This document shows positions 34,300-41,457 of a stretch of DNA of 64,000 bases, in pieces. Made by a program: the position numbers and the translations under genes. The DNA comes from Anaerovibrio slackiae (GTDB lineage: Bacteria > Bacillota > Negativicutes > Selenomonadales > Selenomonadaceae). Each line of letters opens with the position of its first letter. The stretch's first letter is position 1. The stretch spans positions 143,699 to 207,698 of the forward strand of contig NZ_VUNR01000001.1 in NCBI RefSeq assembly GCF_009695585.1, given 5' to 3'. The notes below the pieces were generated by a model. That model saw only the letters and a list, made by a program, of their open reading frames with translations, was not told the origin of the DNA and searched no databases.

Positions 34300-35400
34300 A
34301 TGGCAGGTATCATGGTGATAAATGGCGGCATGCTGACTACGGTGCAGGATGAGGGCAGGTATGGCTATCAGGCCAGCGGCGTGCAGGTCTCAGGGGTAAT
34401 GGACAGGACTGCCGCCCTGCTGGCCAATGCCCTGGTAGGCAACGATGAGCTTTCTGAGGATGCTGCCCTGCTGGAGGCGACCTATCTGGGGCCTGAGCTG
34501 GAATTTGGGCAGGATGCGCTGGCAGCTGTTGCCGGAGGCATGCCTGATGTGCAACTGGGTGGTATGCCTGTGCAGCCCTATAGGGCGATAGCTGTCAAGG
34601 CAGGGCAGCGGCTGAAGGTGGCGGCGCAAAAATCAGGCCTTCGGGCGTATATTGCCGTGTCAGGGGGATTTGCCACAGACAGGGCGCTGGGCAGCAGGTC
34701 CACTAATCTCAAGCTGGGGCTGGGTGGCTATCATGGGCGCAAGCTGGCAGCAGGTGATGTGCTGCCGGTGGGAGCTCCGGGGGCGTATGCGGCAAAGGCC
34801 TTGTCAGGCAAAGCAGGGCTTCGGAAACTGCCGTCAAGCTATGTGGATGCAATGGCAAAGAGAGGCATTGTGTCAGGTGCTGACGGTGGCTCAAGCAGGC
34901 AGATACGGGTGATATTGGGGCCCCAGGAGGATTATTTTTCCCGGCAGTCCATTGCTGCCTTTGCAGAAGCTGCCTATACAGTATCAAATAATTCTGACCG
35001 CATGGGCTACAGGCTGCAGGGGCCGGCGGTGGAAAAGGCAAAGCAGCAGGATTTGATTACGGATGGCATAGCCTTCGGCTCAATTCAGATTCCCCCGGAC
35101 GGCCAGCCTATTATTATGCTGGCAGACCATCAGACCACAGGTGGGTATCCGAAGCTGGCTACGGTGGCAACGGTGGATTTGCCCCTTCTGGCTCAGTCCA
35201 TGCCCGGGGACAGGCTGCAGTTCAGGCTGATTTCCGTGCAGGAGGCACAGCAGCTTTTGCGGCAGCAGCATGAGGCTATGGTAGAGGTTATCAATCAGAT
35301 GAAGGAACAGGCTGTACTGGCGGTGCCCGGTGCAGTGGCAAAACAGTTCAGGCTGACGATAAATGGCGAAGCTTTTGATGTGGCTATTAGGCAGATGTGA
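34300..35400 (+). CDS. pxpC: 5-oxoprolinase subunit C (KipA, biotin-dependent carboxylase-like)
   Basis: A 366-residue protein. TTVQDEGRYGYQASGVQVSG and LGSRSTNLKLGLGGYHGR are family hallmarks, as is the late segment DRMGYRLQGP and IQIPPDGQPIIMLADHQTTGGYPK. Partner of PxpB in ATP-dependent opening of 5-oxoproline. ATG 34300 chosen with GGTGGGTGAG upstream; a longer frame to 34261 is not supported by a ribosome site. Preceded by a 100-bp GTTAGTGA-like low-complexity gap. Confidence 0.94.
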   Translation: MAGIMVINGGMLTTVQDEGRYGYQASGVQVSGVMDRTAALLANALVGNDELSEDAALLEATYLGPELEFGQDALAAVAGGMPDVQLGGMPVQPYRAIAVKAGQRLKVAAQKSGLRAYIAVSGGFATDRALGSRSTNLKLGLGGYHGRKLAAGDVLPVGAPGAYAAKALSGKAGLRKLPSSYVDAMAKRGIVSGADGGSSRQIRVILGPQEDYFSRQSIAAFAEAAYTVSNNSDRMGYRLQGPAVEKAKQQDLITDGIAFGSIQIPPDGQPIIMLADHQTTGGYPKLATVATVDLPLLAQSMPGDRLQFRLISVQEAQQLLRQQHEAMVEVINQMKEQAVLAVPGAVAKQFRLTINGEAFDVAIRQM

Positions 35401-35473
35401 ATATGAGCCTGATGTGACTAGAAAGATGATATGATGGCAGGCTCTATATGACTATAAGGCAGGAGTGATTTTC

Positions 35474-36280
35474 ATGGCAGATTATAGCAATGCGAGGCCG
35501 GAGGATGTATGGCTGAAAATCAGGAGCGGTGAAATCACCGGGCAGACATCCGGCATGTGCAACGGTTATGCCCAGGCAAATCTGGTGATTATGCCTGAAA
35601 AATACGCCGGGGACTTTGAGCAGTTTGCCCGGCAGAATCCCAAGCCATGCCCTCTTTTGGAGGTTATGCATGGCAGCAGATATGTGCAGGATATGGGCAA
35701 GGGGGCAGATATCCTGACGGATATTCCCAAGTACCGCATCTTTGAAAATGGCGTGCTGGTAAAGGAAGTGACGGATGCTACGCCTTACTGGCAGGATGAT
35801 ATGGCAGTGTTTTTGATTGGCTGCAGCTTTTCCTTTGAGGAAGCATTGATGGAGGCCGGTATAGATGTGCGGCACATTTCCATGGGGCGCAATGTGCCTA
35901 TGTTCCGCACCAAGGTGATGACTGAGCCTGCCGGGCCTTTCAAGGGGGAGCTGGTGGTCAGCATGCGGCCGATGACGCCGGAGGATGCAGGCAGGGCTAA
36001 TGAGATTACGGGGCGTTTCCCCAACGTGCATGGTGCGCCTGTGAATATCGGGGAGCCTGAGAAACTGGGGATTACGGACTTGATGAAGCCGGACTACGGT
36101 GACCCGGTGGATATACTGCCTGGGGAGATTCCTGTTTTCTGGGGCTGTGGCGTTACGCCACAGTCGGTGATTGAGCATGCGAAGCTGCCGCTGGTGATTA
36201 CCCATGCACCTGGGCATATGTTTATTACCAACATGAAAAATGATGCAGTCAATGATTTTTTGGAGCAGAAGAAAAAATAA
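35474..36280 (+). CDS. DUF1445/YcsI-family protein, D-glutamate cyclase N-terminal-type subunit
   Basis: A 268-residue protein. RSGEITGQTSGMCNGYAQANLVIMP at the N-terminus, VFLIGCSFSFEEALMEAGI and FWGCGVTPQSVI are the conserved blocks of the DUF1445 (YcsI, putative hydro-lyase) family. In the mammalian mitochondrial D-glutamate cyclase DGLUCY this domain is fused to a DUF4392 domain; here the DUF4392 protein is the next gene. DGLUCY interconverts D-glutamate and 5-oxo-D-proline, and the adjoining pxpABC acts on 5-oxoproline, so a matching role is a reasonable inference. ATG 35474 behind GGCAGGAGTG. Confidence 0.85.
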   Translation: MADYSNARPEDVWLKIRSGEITGQTSGMCNGYAQANLVIMPEKYAGDFEQFARQNPKPCPLLEVMHGSRYVQDMGKGADILTDIPKYRIFENGVLVKEVTDATPYWQDDMAVFLIGCSFSFEEALMEAGIDVRHISMGRNVPMFRTKVMTEPAGPFKGELVVSMRPMTPEDAGRANEITGRFPNVHGAPVNIGEPEKLGITDLMKPDYGDPVDILPGEIPVFWGCGVTPQSVIEHAKLPLVITHAPGHMFITNMKNDAVNDFLEQKKK

Positions 36281-36354
36281 AATAATTAAATAAAGTAGTA
36301 AATTATATTACAATTGTATTGTGTGAATGGATTGAATTGTGAGGTGTGTTTGCT

Positions 36355-37224
36355 GTGGGCTTTTTTAAGAAATTAGATGAGGCAATGCGATATGATCCGG
36401 GCAACAGGGGGCTTTTAGCCAATGCACCTGCCAACCCGTTGGACAGGCTGCAGGAGGCGTTGCAGGAGATTACCGGCGTGGTTATCCTGACGGGCTTTCC
36501 GGTGCGGCTGGGGCTCCACAATTTTACCGGGGAGACGGATGGCCCCCTGGGGGCTGCCAATCTTGCCTTTGCCTTTGAGTCCATAGGCGTGCCTGTGTGG
36601 CTGCTGACGGATGAGGAAGCCTACTGGGTGGTGAATGCGGCAGTGACCAGGCGTGGCTGCAAATGCCGTCCTCTCATGCTGCCTAAGTATGAGGCGGATG
36701 AGTTTATTGCCGCCCAGCTGGATGCCATTAAACCTAGCCATGTGCTGACTATTGAGCGTCCAGGCAAGGCACGGGACGGGCATTATCACAACATGCGGGG
36801 GGGCATTATTGATGCCATGTTCGTGGATGCTTCCAGCATTATTGAGGCCGCCCGGGAACGGGGGATAACTACTATCTCTATCGGTGATGGTGGTAACGAA
36901 ATCGGCATGGGTGCCCTGGCGGAGACCATCGAAAAGTATGTCCCTCACGGGGAGGCTATCTGCGCCAGGGAGGTGGCGGACATTGCCCTCATCAGCGGTG
37001 TTTCCAACTGGTGGGGCTGGGGCGTCAGCGCCCTGCTGTCCAGAATGTACGGCATCAGCCTGCTGCCCTCCGACGATATGGAGCGGGGCATGCTGCATGA
37101 GATGGTGCTGGCAGGCAGCGTGGACGGCTGCACGAAGAAGCCGGAGGAAACGGTGGATAACCTGCCGATGGAGGTGCATCTGGGGGTTTTGAGCAATGTC
37201 AGGTCAGCCATGCAGGAAAAATAG
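36355..37224 (+). CDS. DUF4392 protein, D-glutamate cyclase C-terminal-type subunit
   Basis: A 289-residue protein. ILTGFPV...ETDGPLGAANLAFAF, ERPGKARDGHYHNMRG and SIGDGGNEIGMGAL are strongly conserved in the DUF4392 half of mammalian D-glutamate cyclase (DGLUCY/C14orf159). The gene follows the DUF1445 gene by 75 bp, so the two halves of that fused enzyme are made as separate chains here. GTG 36355 with GAGGTG 8 bp upstream is the preferred start; GTG 36346 overlaps that ribosome site. Last gene of the pxp operon, followed by a terminator. Confidence 0.85.
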   Translation: MGFFKKLDEAMRYDPGNRGLLANAPANPLDRLQEALQEITGVVILTGFPVRLGLHNFTGETDGPLGAANLAFAFESIGVPVWLLTDEEAYWVVNAAVTRRGCKCRPLMLPKYEADEFIAAQLDAIKPSHVLTIERPGKARDGHYHNMRGGIIDAMFVDASSIIEAARERGITTISIGDGGNEIGMGALAETIEKYVPHGEAICAREVADIALISGVSNWWGWGVSALLSRMYGISLLPSDDMERGMLHEMVLAGSVDGCTKKPEETVDNLPMEVHLGVLSNVRSAMQEK

Positions 37225-37343
37225 CCATGCAGGCAATTAGCCGGTAATATGGTGCAGCAGTCTGGCTGTTTATGTAGTGATGTAATAAATTCGTGGCAGC
37301 ATTAATAAAGATAATAGAAAAAACTTAAAAAACTGCAAAAAAA

Positions 37344-37377
37344 CGGTGCAGGGGACGTTTCTCTGACCGCTTTTTTT
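37344..37377 (+). terminator. Terminator of the pxp operon
   Basis: CGGT-CAGGGGA (37344-37356) pairs with TCTCTG-ACCG (37360-37369) with one bulged G, followed by seven T residues. Confidence 0.7.
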
Positions 37378-37460
37378 GTGGGAGATTTTTTGGCTTTTGA
37401 TTATTTTTTGTCTGTCGGGTGTGGAACTGGAATTTTAAAGTATTTGTGCAGTGGACGGGT

Positions 37461-37489
37461 TTGACGGTCGTGCGCAAAGGCTATAAAAT
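37461..37489 (+). promoter_or_regulatory. Promoter of the AGCS symporter gene
   Basis: TTGACG at 37461-37466, 17-bp spacer, TAAAAT at 37484-37489. GCAGTG (37448-37453) and CACTGC (37495-37500) flank it symmetrically and might form an operator. Confidence 0.6.
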
Positions 37490-37582
37490 ATGTTCACTGC
37501 GCTTGTATATGGATTTATATTTGCATATTGGCATTTTGGGTAGCGTGATAATTTAAAGAAATGTGTTAGGGGTTGTTATTGT

Positions 37583-39028
37583 ATGGAAAATTTTTCAGTT
37601 CTGGTGAATGAGCTGGATGCTTTGATTTGGAGCATGGCACTGGTCAGCCTCTGCCTGGGAGCAGGGCTGTACCTGTCTGTCCGCCTGGGATTTCCCCAGG
37701 TGCGGCTGATTGGGGAGATGGTGCGGCTGCTCTTTGGCGACAAGAAAAGCGAGCATGGCATTTCCTCCTTTCAGTCCTTTGCCACCACGGTAGGGGCAAG
37801 GGTTGGCATGGGCAATATTGCCGGTGTGGCCACGGCCATTTTTATCGGCGGCCCCGGCTCTATCTTCTGGATGTGGATGATTACCTTTATCGGGGCGGCT
37901 TCCGCCTTTACGGAGTCGGTGCTGGGACAGGCCTACAAGATAAAGAATTCCAGCGGCGTGTTCATGGGAGGCCCTGCCTATTATCTGGAGCATGGCCTGA
38001 AGTGCAAAAATTATGCCAGGCTTTTTGCGGTGCTGGCGGTGATGGGGCCGGGGCTTTTGCTGCCGGGAGTGCAGATAAACTCTCTTGTGCTGGTTTTTGA
38101 GGAAGCCTTTGCGGTGGATCGCACCATCGTGGGCTTTATCTGCTGTGCCCTGCTGGCTTTTATTATCTTCGGCAGCATCAAGCGCATTTCCAAGGTGGCA
38201 GAAATCCTGACGCCTTTTATGTGCCTGATTTACATGGGCTTTGCAGTCATTATCCTGGGCATGAATTTTGACAAGATTCCGGGGATGCTGCAGATGATTG
38301 TCACCTCTGCCATAGGTGCTGAGCCGCTGTTTGCCGGGATTATCGGTTCGGCTGTTTCCTGGGGCGTCAAGCGGGGCATTTACTCCAACGAGGCAGGCAT
38401 GGGCTGCGGTGCCATCGTGTCGGCAGCGGCTGAGACCTCACATCCTGCCAAGCAGGGGTTGATACAGGCCTGCTCCATATACGTGGACACCCTGCTGATT
38501 GGCACGGCTACGGCCTTGATTATCATGCTGACCGGCACCTACAATGTATCAGACGGGCAGGGGGGATTGCTGTTCAGCAGCATCGGTGATATTGAGTCCG
38601 GCATCAAGTGGGCCCAGTACGCTTTGATGAATACCTTCGGGGCATGGAGCGGCAAGGTGCTGGCGGTGATTATCGTGCTGTTCGTGTTTACCTCCCTGAC
38701 CGGCTACTGCTATCAGGCGGAGGCAAATATCCGCTACCTGTTCAAGCGCAACAAGCTGGCACTGAATACCGTGCGGATTATCTTCGTGCTGGCTTCCTTC
38801 TTTGGCTGCCTGGTGAATGCGGATGCTATATGGGCTTTGGGCGATATTGGCTACGGCCTTCTGGGCTGGGCAAATATCATTGCCATTATCCTGATGGCGC
38901 CTAAGGCGGTGGCAATTCTCAGGGACTATGAACAGCAGAAAAAAGCCGGGCGGGACCCTGTCTTTGCCCCTGAGAAATTCGGCATTGACGATTATACCGG
39001 GGCATGGGATAAATACAAAAATCAATAG
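37583..39028 (+). CDS. Sodium:alanine/glycine symporter (AGCS family)
   Basis: A 481-residue inner-membrane protein with about 10-11 helices. VGMGNIAGVATAIFIGGPGSIFWMW is the AGCS signature, followed by GGPAYYLEHGL and SNEAGMGCGAIVSAAAE. AGCS carriers import alanine, glycine or in some cases glutamine or D-alanine with Na+. Placement after the D-glutamate/5-oxoproline genes suggests a D- or L-amino acid as cargo, though it has its own promoter and terminator. Confidence 0.92.
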   Translation: MENFSVLVNELDALIWSMALVSLCLGAGLYLSVRLGFPQVRLIGEMVRLLFGDKKSEHGISSFQSFATTVGARVGMGNIAGVATAIFIGGPGSIFWMWMITFIGAASAFTESVLGQAYKIKNSSGVFMGGPAYYLEHGLKCKNYARLFAVLAVMGPGLLLPGVQINSLVLVFEEAFAVDRTIVGFICCALLAFIIFGSIKRISKVAEILTPFMCLIYMGFAVIILGMNFDKIPGMLQMIVTSAIGAEPLFAGIIGSAVSWGVKRGIYSNEAGMGCGAIVSAAAETSHPAKQGLIQACSIYVDTLLIGTATALIIMLTGTYNVSDGQGGLLFSSIGDIESGIKWAQYALMNTFGAWSGKVLAVIIVLFVFTSLTGYCYQAEANIRYLFKRNKLALNTVRIIFVLASFFGCLVNADAIWALGDIGYGLLGWANIIAIILMAPKAVAILRDYEQQKKAGRDPVFAPEKFGIDDYTGAWDKYKNQ

Positions 39029-39054
39029 TTAATAGTTATCATAGTTGATCGATA

Positions 39055-39093
39055 AAAAACGGGCTGCTCCCATCTTATAGGAACAGCCCGTTT
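39055..39093. terminator. Terminator between convergent genes
   Basis: AAACGGGCTG (39057-39066) pairs with CAGCCCGTTT (39084-39093), with an inner TCC/GGA; A- and T-rich on either side. Confidence 0.85.
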
Positions 39094-39131
39094 AATATTA
39101 TTGCAGATGTTTTTTTAGCGTGCGGTACTGC

Positions 39132-39719
39132 TTAGAAAAGTGGCAGCATCTCGGCACTCAGCTCCTTCATGCACTTCTTGAAGGCACCCCGCTTGGCACG
39201 CAGGTCGCTGGAGAAGGAATCATCTTCGTTGTTGGAAACCTTGCTCTTGAGGATTTTTTCTTTGTCAATCAGGAAAGCGTTAATCTGGATGGAGGCACGG
39301 GATTTTTCGCCGGACTCCATGAGGGTAAAGGCAAAATGCTTTTCCACTACCGGGTCCTTGACAATCAGCACCAGCACCTTGTCAACGCCAAGGTATTCCG
39401 GCATGGCCAGCAGGTCATCCTTGGTTGGCTGCTGTTCCTCCAGGAAGCCCTTGTCCAGCCAGTATTCCTGGTATTTGCTCTGAATGTCGGTACCCAGGAC
39501 AATCTGGCTGGCATGAGGATTATTCTTTAAAAAGTGGTTTTCAATCATGGTGAAATACTGGGTGGACTTGAAGTCGTTGCTGCCCATCAGCAGGATGGCT
39601 ACCTTGTCCTTGCCGTTGCTGCCCTGGCTGGCGGCGGCACTGCACACACCTGCCAGCAGCATGATGCTCATGGCAAGGGCGGAGATAAAAACTAATAATT
39701 TCTTCATATTCATTTTCAT
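39132..39719 (-). CDS. Secreted protein of unknown function
   Basis: A 195-residue protein with a clear signal peptide: MKMNMKK, a hydrophobic core SALAMSIMLLAGV and a CSAAA cleavage region (the Cys lacks a good lipobox). The mature ~165 residues form an alpha/beta pattern (KVAILLMGSNDFKS, KVLVLIVKDP) with no motif I recognise. ATG 39719 is preferred because GAGGAA lies 6 bp upstream; an ATG at 39746 lies upstream of that ribosome site. Isolated gene, convergent with the AGCS gene and divergent from miaB. Probably periplasmic in a diderm. Confidence 0.75.
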   Translation of the reverse strand: MKMNMKKLLVFISALAMSIMLLAGVCSAAASQGSNGKDKVAILLMGSNDFKSTQYFTMIENHFLKNNPHASQIVLGTDIQSKYQEYWLDKGFLEEQQPTKDDLLAMPEYLGVDKVLVLIVKDPVVEKHFAFTLMESGEKSRASIQINAFLIDKEKILKSKVSNNEDDSFSSDLRAKRGAFKKCMKELSAEMLPLF

Positions 39720-40046
39720 TCTGCATTCCTCATTTCTTATTTTCATTTGCTGTTCGCCCTGTAGACATTTACATGCGATTATATTCGACTATATTCGACA
39801 AATTTTGTGAAATTCCTGCTTTTTGCTTGCTGCCAAGGAGATTTTCCTCAATTTGCCTCACTTTTGTATCTTATACGCAAAAAGGCGATGATGATTACAG
39901 CCGGTATAAAGAAATTTTTACGAATTTATGAATTTATGGCGTTTATGGCGTTTATGGCGTTTATGGTGGTTATGGACATTTCCGACTTTTTTTGTTAAAA
40001 TTAAGAGTCAATAAATGAGTGAAATCTATGGAAAAATATTAAAAGG
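39720..40046. other. Intergenic stretch upstream of miaB
   Basis: A 327-bp AT-rich gap. It holds the 9-bp tandem repeat described separately and several TATTCGACA-type short iterations at 39780-39800. A plus-strand frame at 39807-39998 encodes FMAFMAFMA only because of the repeat and is not a convincing gene. Confidence 0.6.
39933..39968 (+). repeat. Four tandem copies of a 9-bp unit
   Basis: TTTATGGCG at 39933, 39942 and 39951, then TTTATGGTG at 39960; a weaker unit precedes at ~39924 and TTATGG follows. Confidence 0.9.
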
Positions 40047-41384
40047 ATGATAGAAAAGGTGTCAGAAAACAAAAAATATGTAAAATTTTTAACCTATGGC
40101 TGCCAGATGAATTTCAGCGATGCGGAGCGCATGGAAGGGGAGCTGGCAAAAATCGGCTATGAGCCGACGGAAAGCATGGAGCAGGCTGACCTCATCATGA
40201 TTAATACCTGCTGTGTGCGGGAGACGGCAGAGGACAAGGTGTATGGCAAGATTGGCGAAATCAAGGGCCTGAAGCGGAAAAATCCTGATTTGCTGCTGGG
40301 CATCACCGGCTGCATGGCTCAGAAGGAAGGGGAAAAGCTCATTAAGAGGGCGCCTCATATTGATTTTGTGCTGGGCACCAACAAGATTCACGAGGTTGTC
40401 AGCACCGTGCAGAAGCTGGAGGCTGCCAGCGTCAAGCATGTGGTGGACACGGAAATCAGGGAAAGCGAAATGCCGGAAGATGTGGCAATCCACAGGAAGA
40501 CTGCCCTGTCAGCCTGGATTCCTATCATGTACGGCTGCAATAATTTCTGCACCTACTGCATCGTGCCTTATGTAAGGGGCAGGGAGCGGAGCCGCCTGCC
40601 GGAGGATATAGTGAAAGAGGTACAGGAAGCGGCAGCCCAGGGCTTCAAGGAGATTACCTTGCTTGGCCAGAATGTGAATTCCTACGGCAAGGACCACGGC
40701 AAGGCCAGCTTTGCGGAGCTTCTGGCTATGGTGGACAAGGTGGAGGGCATAGAAAGGATTCGCTATATGACCTCCCATCCCAAGGATTTAAGTGACGAGG
40801 TGATTGAGGTCATCAAGAACAGCCGCCATATCTGCAAGCATTTCCATCTGCCTGTGCAGTACGGCAGCAACAGGATTCTCAAGGCCATGAACCGGGTATA
40901 TACGGTGGAGGGCTATCGGGAGCTGGTGAGGAAGATAAGGGCGGCTGTGCCGGAGGCCAGCCTGACTACCGACCTGATTGTAGGCTTTCCGGGGGAAACC
41001 GAGGAGGACTTCCAGCAGCTGATGGAGTTTTTGGCTGAGATACGCTATGACCAGGCATATACCTTTATTTACTCCAAGCGTTCCGGCACCCCGGCGGCGG
41101 AGATGGAAAATCAGGTGGATGACCGCTGCAAGCATGAGCGGCTGAACAGGCTGATGGAGCTGCAGAACAGCATCAGCCTGGAAATCAATCAGCAGCTGAC
41201 AGGCAAGACAGTTGAGGTCATGGTGGAAGGTCCAAGCCAGACGGATGATACGGTCTGGACGGGACGTACCGATACCAACAAGATTGTGCTCTGGAAGCAC
41301 TCTGGCAGCGAAAAGCCGGGGGATTTGGTGCAGGTGAAGATACACACAGCCCAGACCTGGCTGCTCAAGGGAGAACTGGCTTGA
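40047..41384 (+). CDS. miaB: tRNA-2-methylthio-N6-dimethylallyladenosine synthase
   Basis: A 445-residue radical-SAM methylthiotransferase modifying A37 of tRNAs. The UPF0004 domain has Cys in YGCQMNFSD, NTCCVRETAED and TGCMAQ (auxiliary cluster). The radical-SAM site is CNNFCTYCIVPYVRG, and a C-terminal TRAM domain follows. The start is uncertain: ATG 40047 directly abuts AAAAGG, while GTG 40059 has that signal 12 bp upstream. Followed by mutS and mutL, a common order in Firmicutes. Confidence 0.95.
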   Translation: MIEKVSENKKYVKFLTYGCQMNFSDAERMEGELAKIGYEPTESMEQADLIMINTCCVRETAEDKVYGKIGEIKGLKRKNPDLLLGITGCMAQKEGEKLIKRAPHIDFVLGTNKIHEVVSTVQKLEAASVKHVVDTEIRESEMPEDVAIHRKTALSAWIPIMYGCNNFCTYCIVPYVRGRERSRLPEDIVKEVQEAAAQGFKEITLLGQNVNSYGKDHGKASFAELLAMVDKVEGIERIRYMTSHPKDLSDEVIEVIKNSRHICKHFHLPVQYGSNRILKAMNRVYTVEGYRELVRKIRAAVPEASLTTDLIVGFPGETEEDFQQLMEFLAEIRYDQAYTFIYSKRSGTPAAEMENQVDDRCKHERLNRLMELQNSISLEINQQLTGKTVEVMVEGPSQTDDTVWTGRTDTNKIVLWKHSGSEKPGDLVQVKIHTAQTWLLKGELA

Positions 41385-41457
41385 GGGAGATTTGCCCCTG
41401 AGTTAAAGGCGAACTAGATTAAGGGAGATTGGCATTGATTAAAGGAGATTGGCACTA
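41364..41457 (+). repeat. About five degenerate ~20-bp units at the miaB-mutS junction
   Basis: The last two units, GATTAAGGGAGATTGGCATT (41417-41436) and GATTAAAGGAGATTGGCACT (41437-41456), differ at two positions. Three more diverged units with RRGGMGA cores precede them; the first lies inside the 3' end of miaB. Each unit has a Shine-Dalgarno-like purine run. Confidence 0.8.

Larger units (their letters stand above)
37225..37582. other. Intergenic stretch between the pxp operon and the symporter gene
   Basis: The 358-bp gap holds the pxp terminator (37344-37377) and the symporter promoter (37461-37489) with a ~90-nt leader. No ORF with a ribosome site and no recognised RNA was seen. Confidence 0.6.

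Noticed and set aside
37225..37582. Riboswitch upstream of the AGCS symporter
   Set aside because: No glycine or other known aptamer core could be recognised; only promoter and terminator signals are visible.
39807..39998. Plus-strand frame encoding FMAFMAFMA
   Set aside because: Its only striking part is produced by the 9-bp tandem repeat; no ribosome site at its start.
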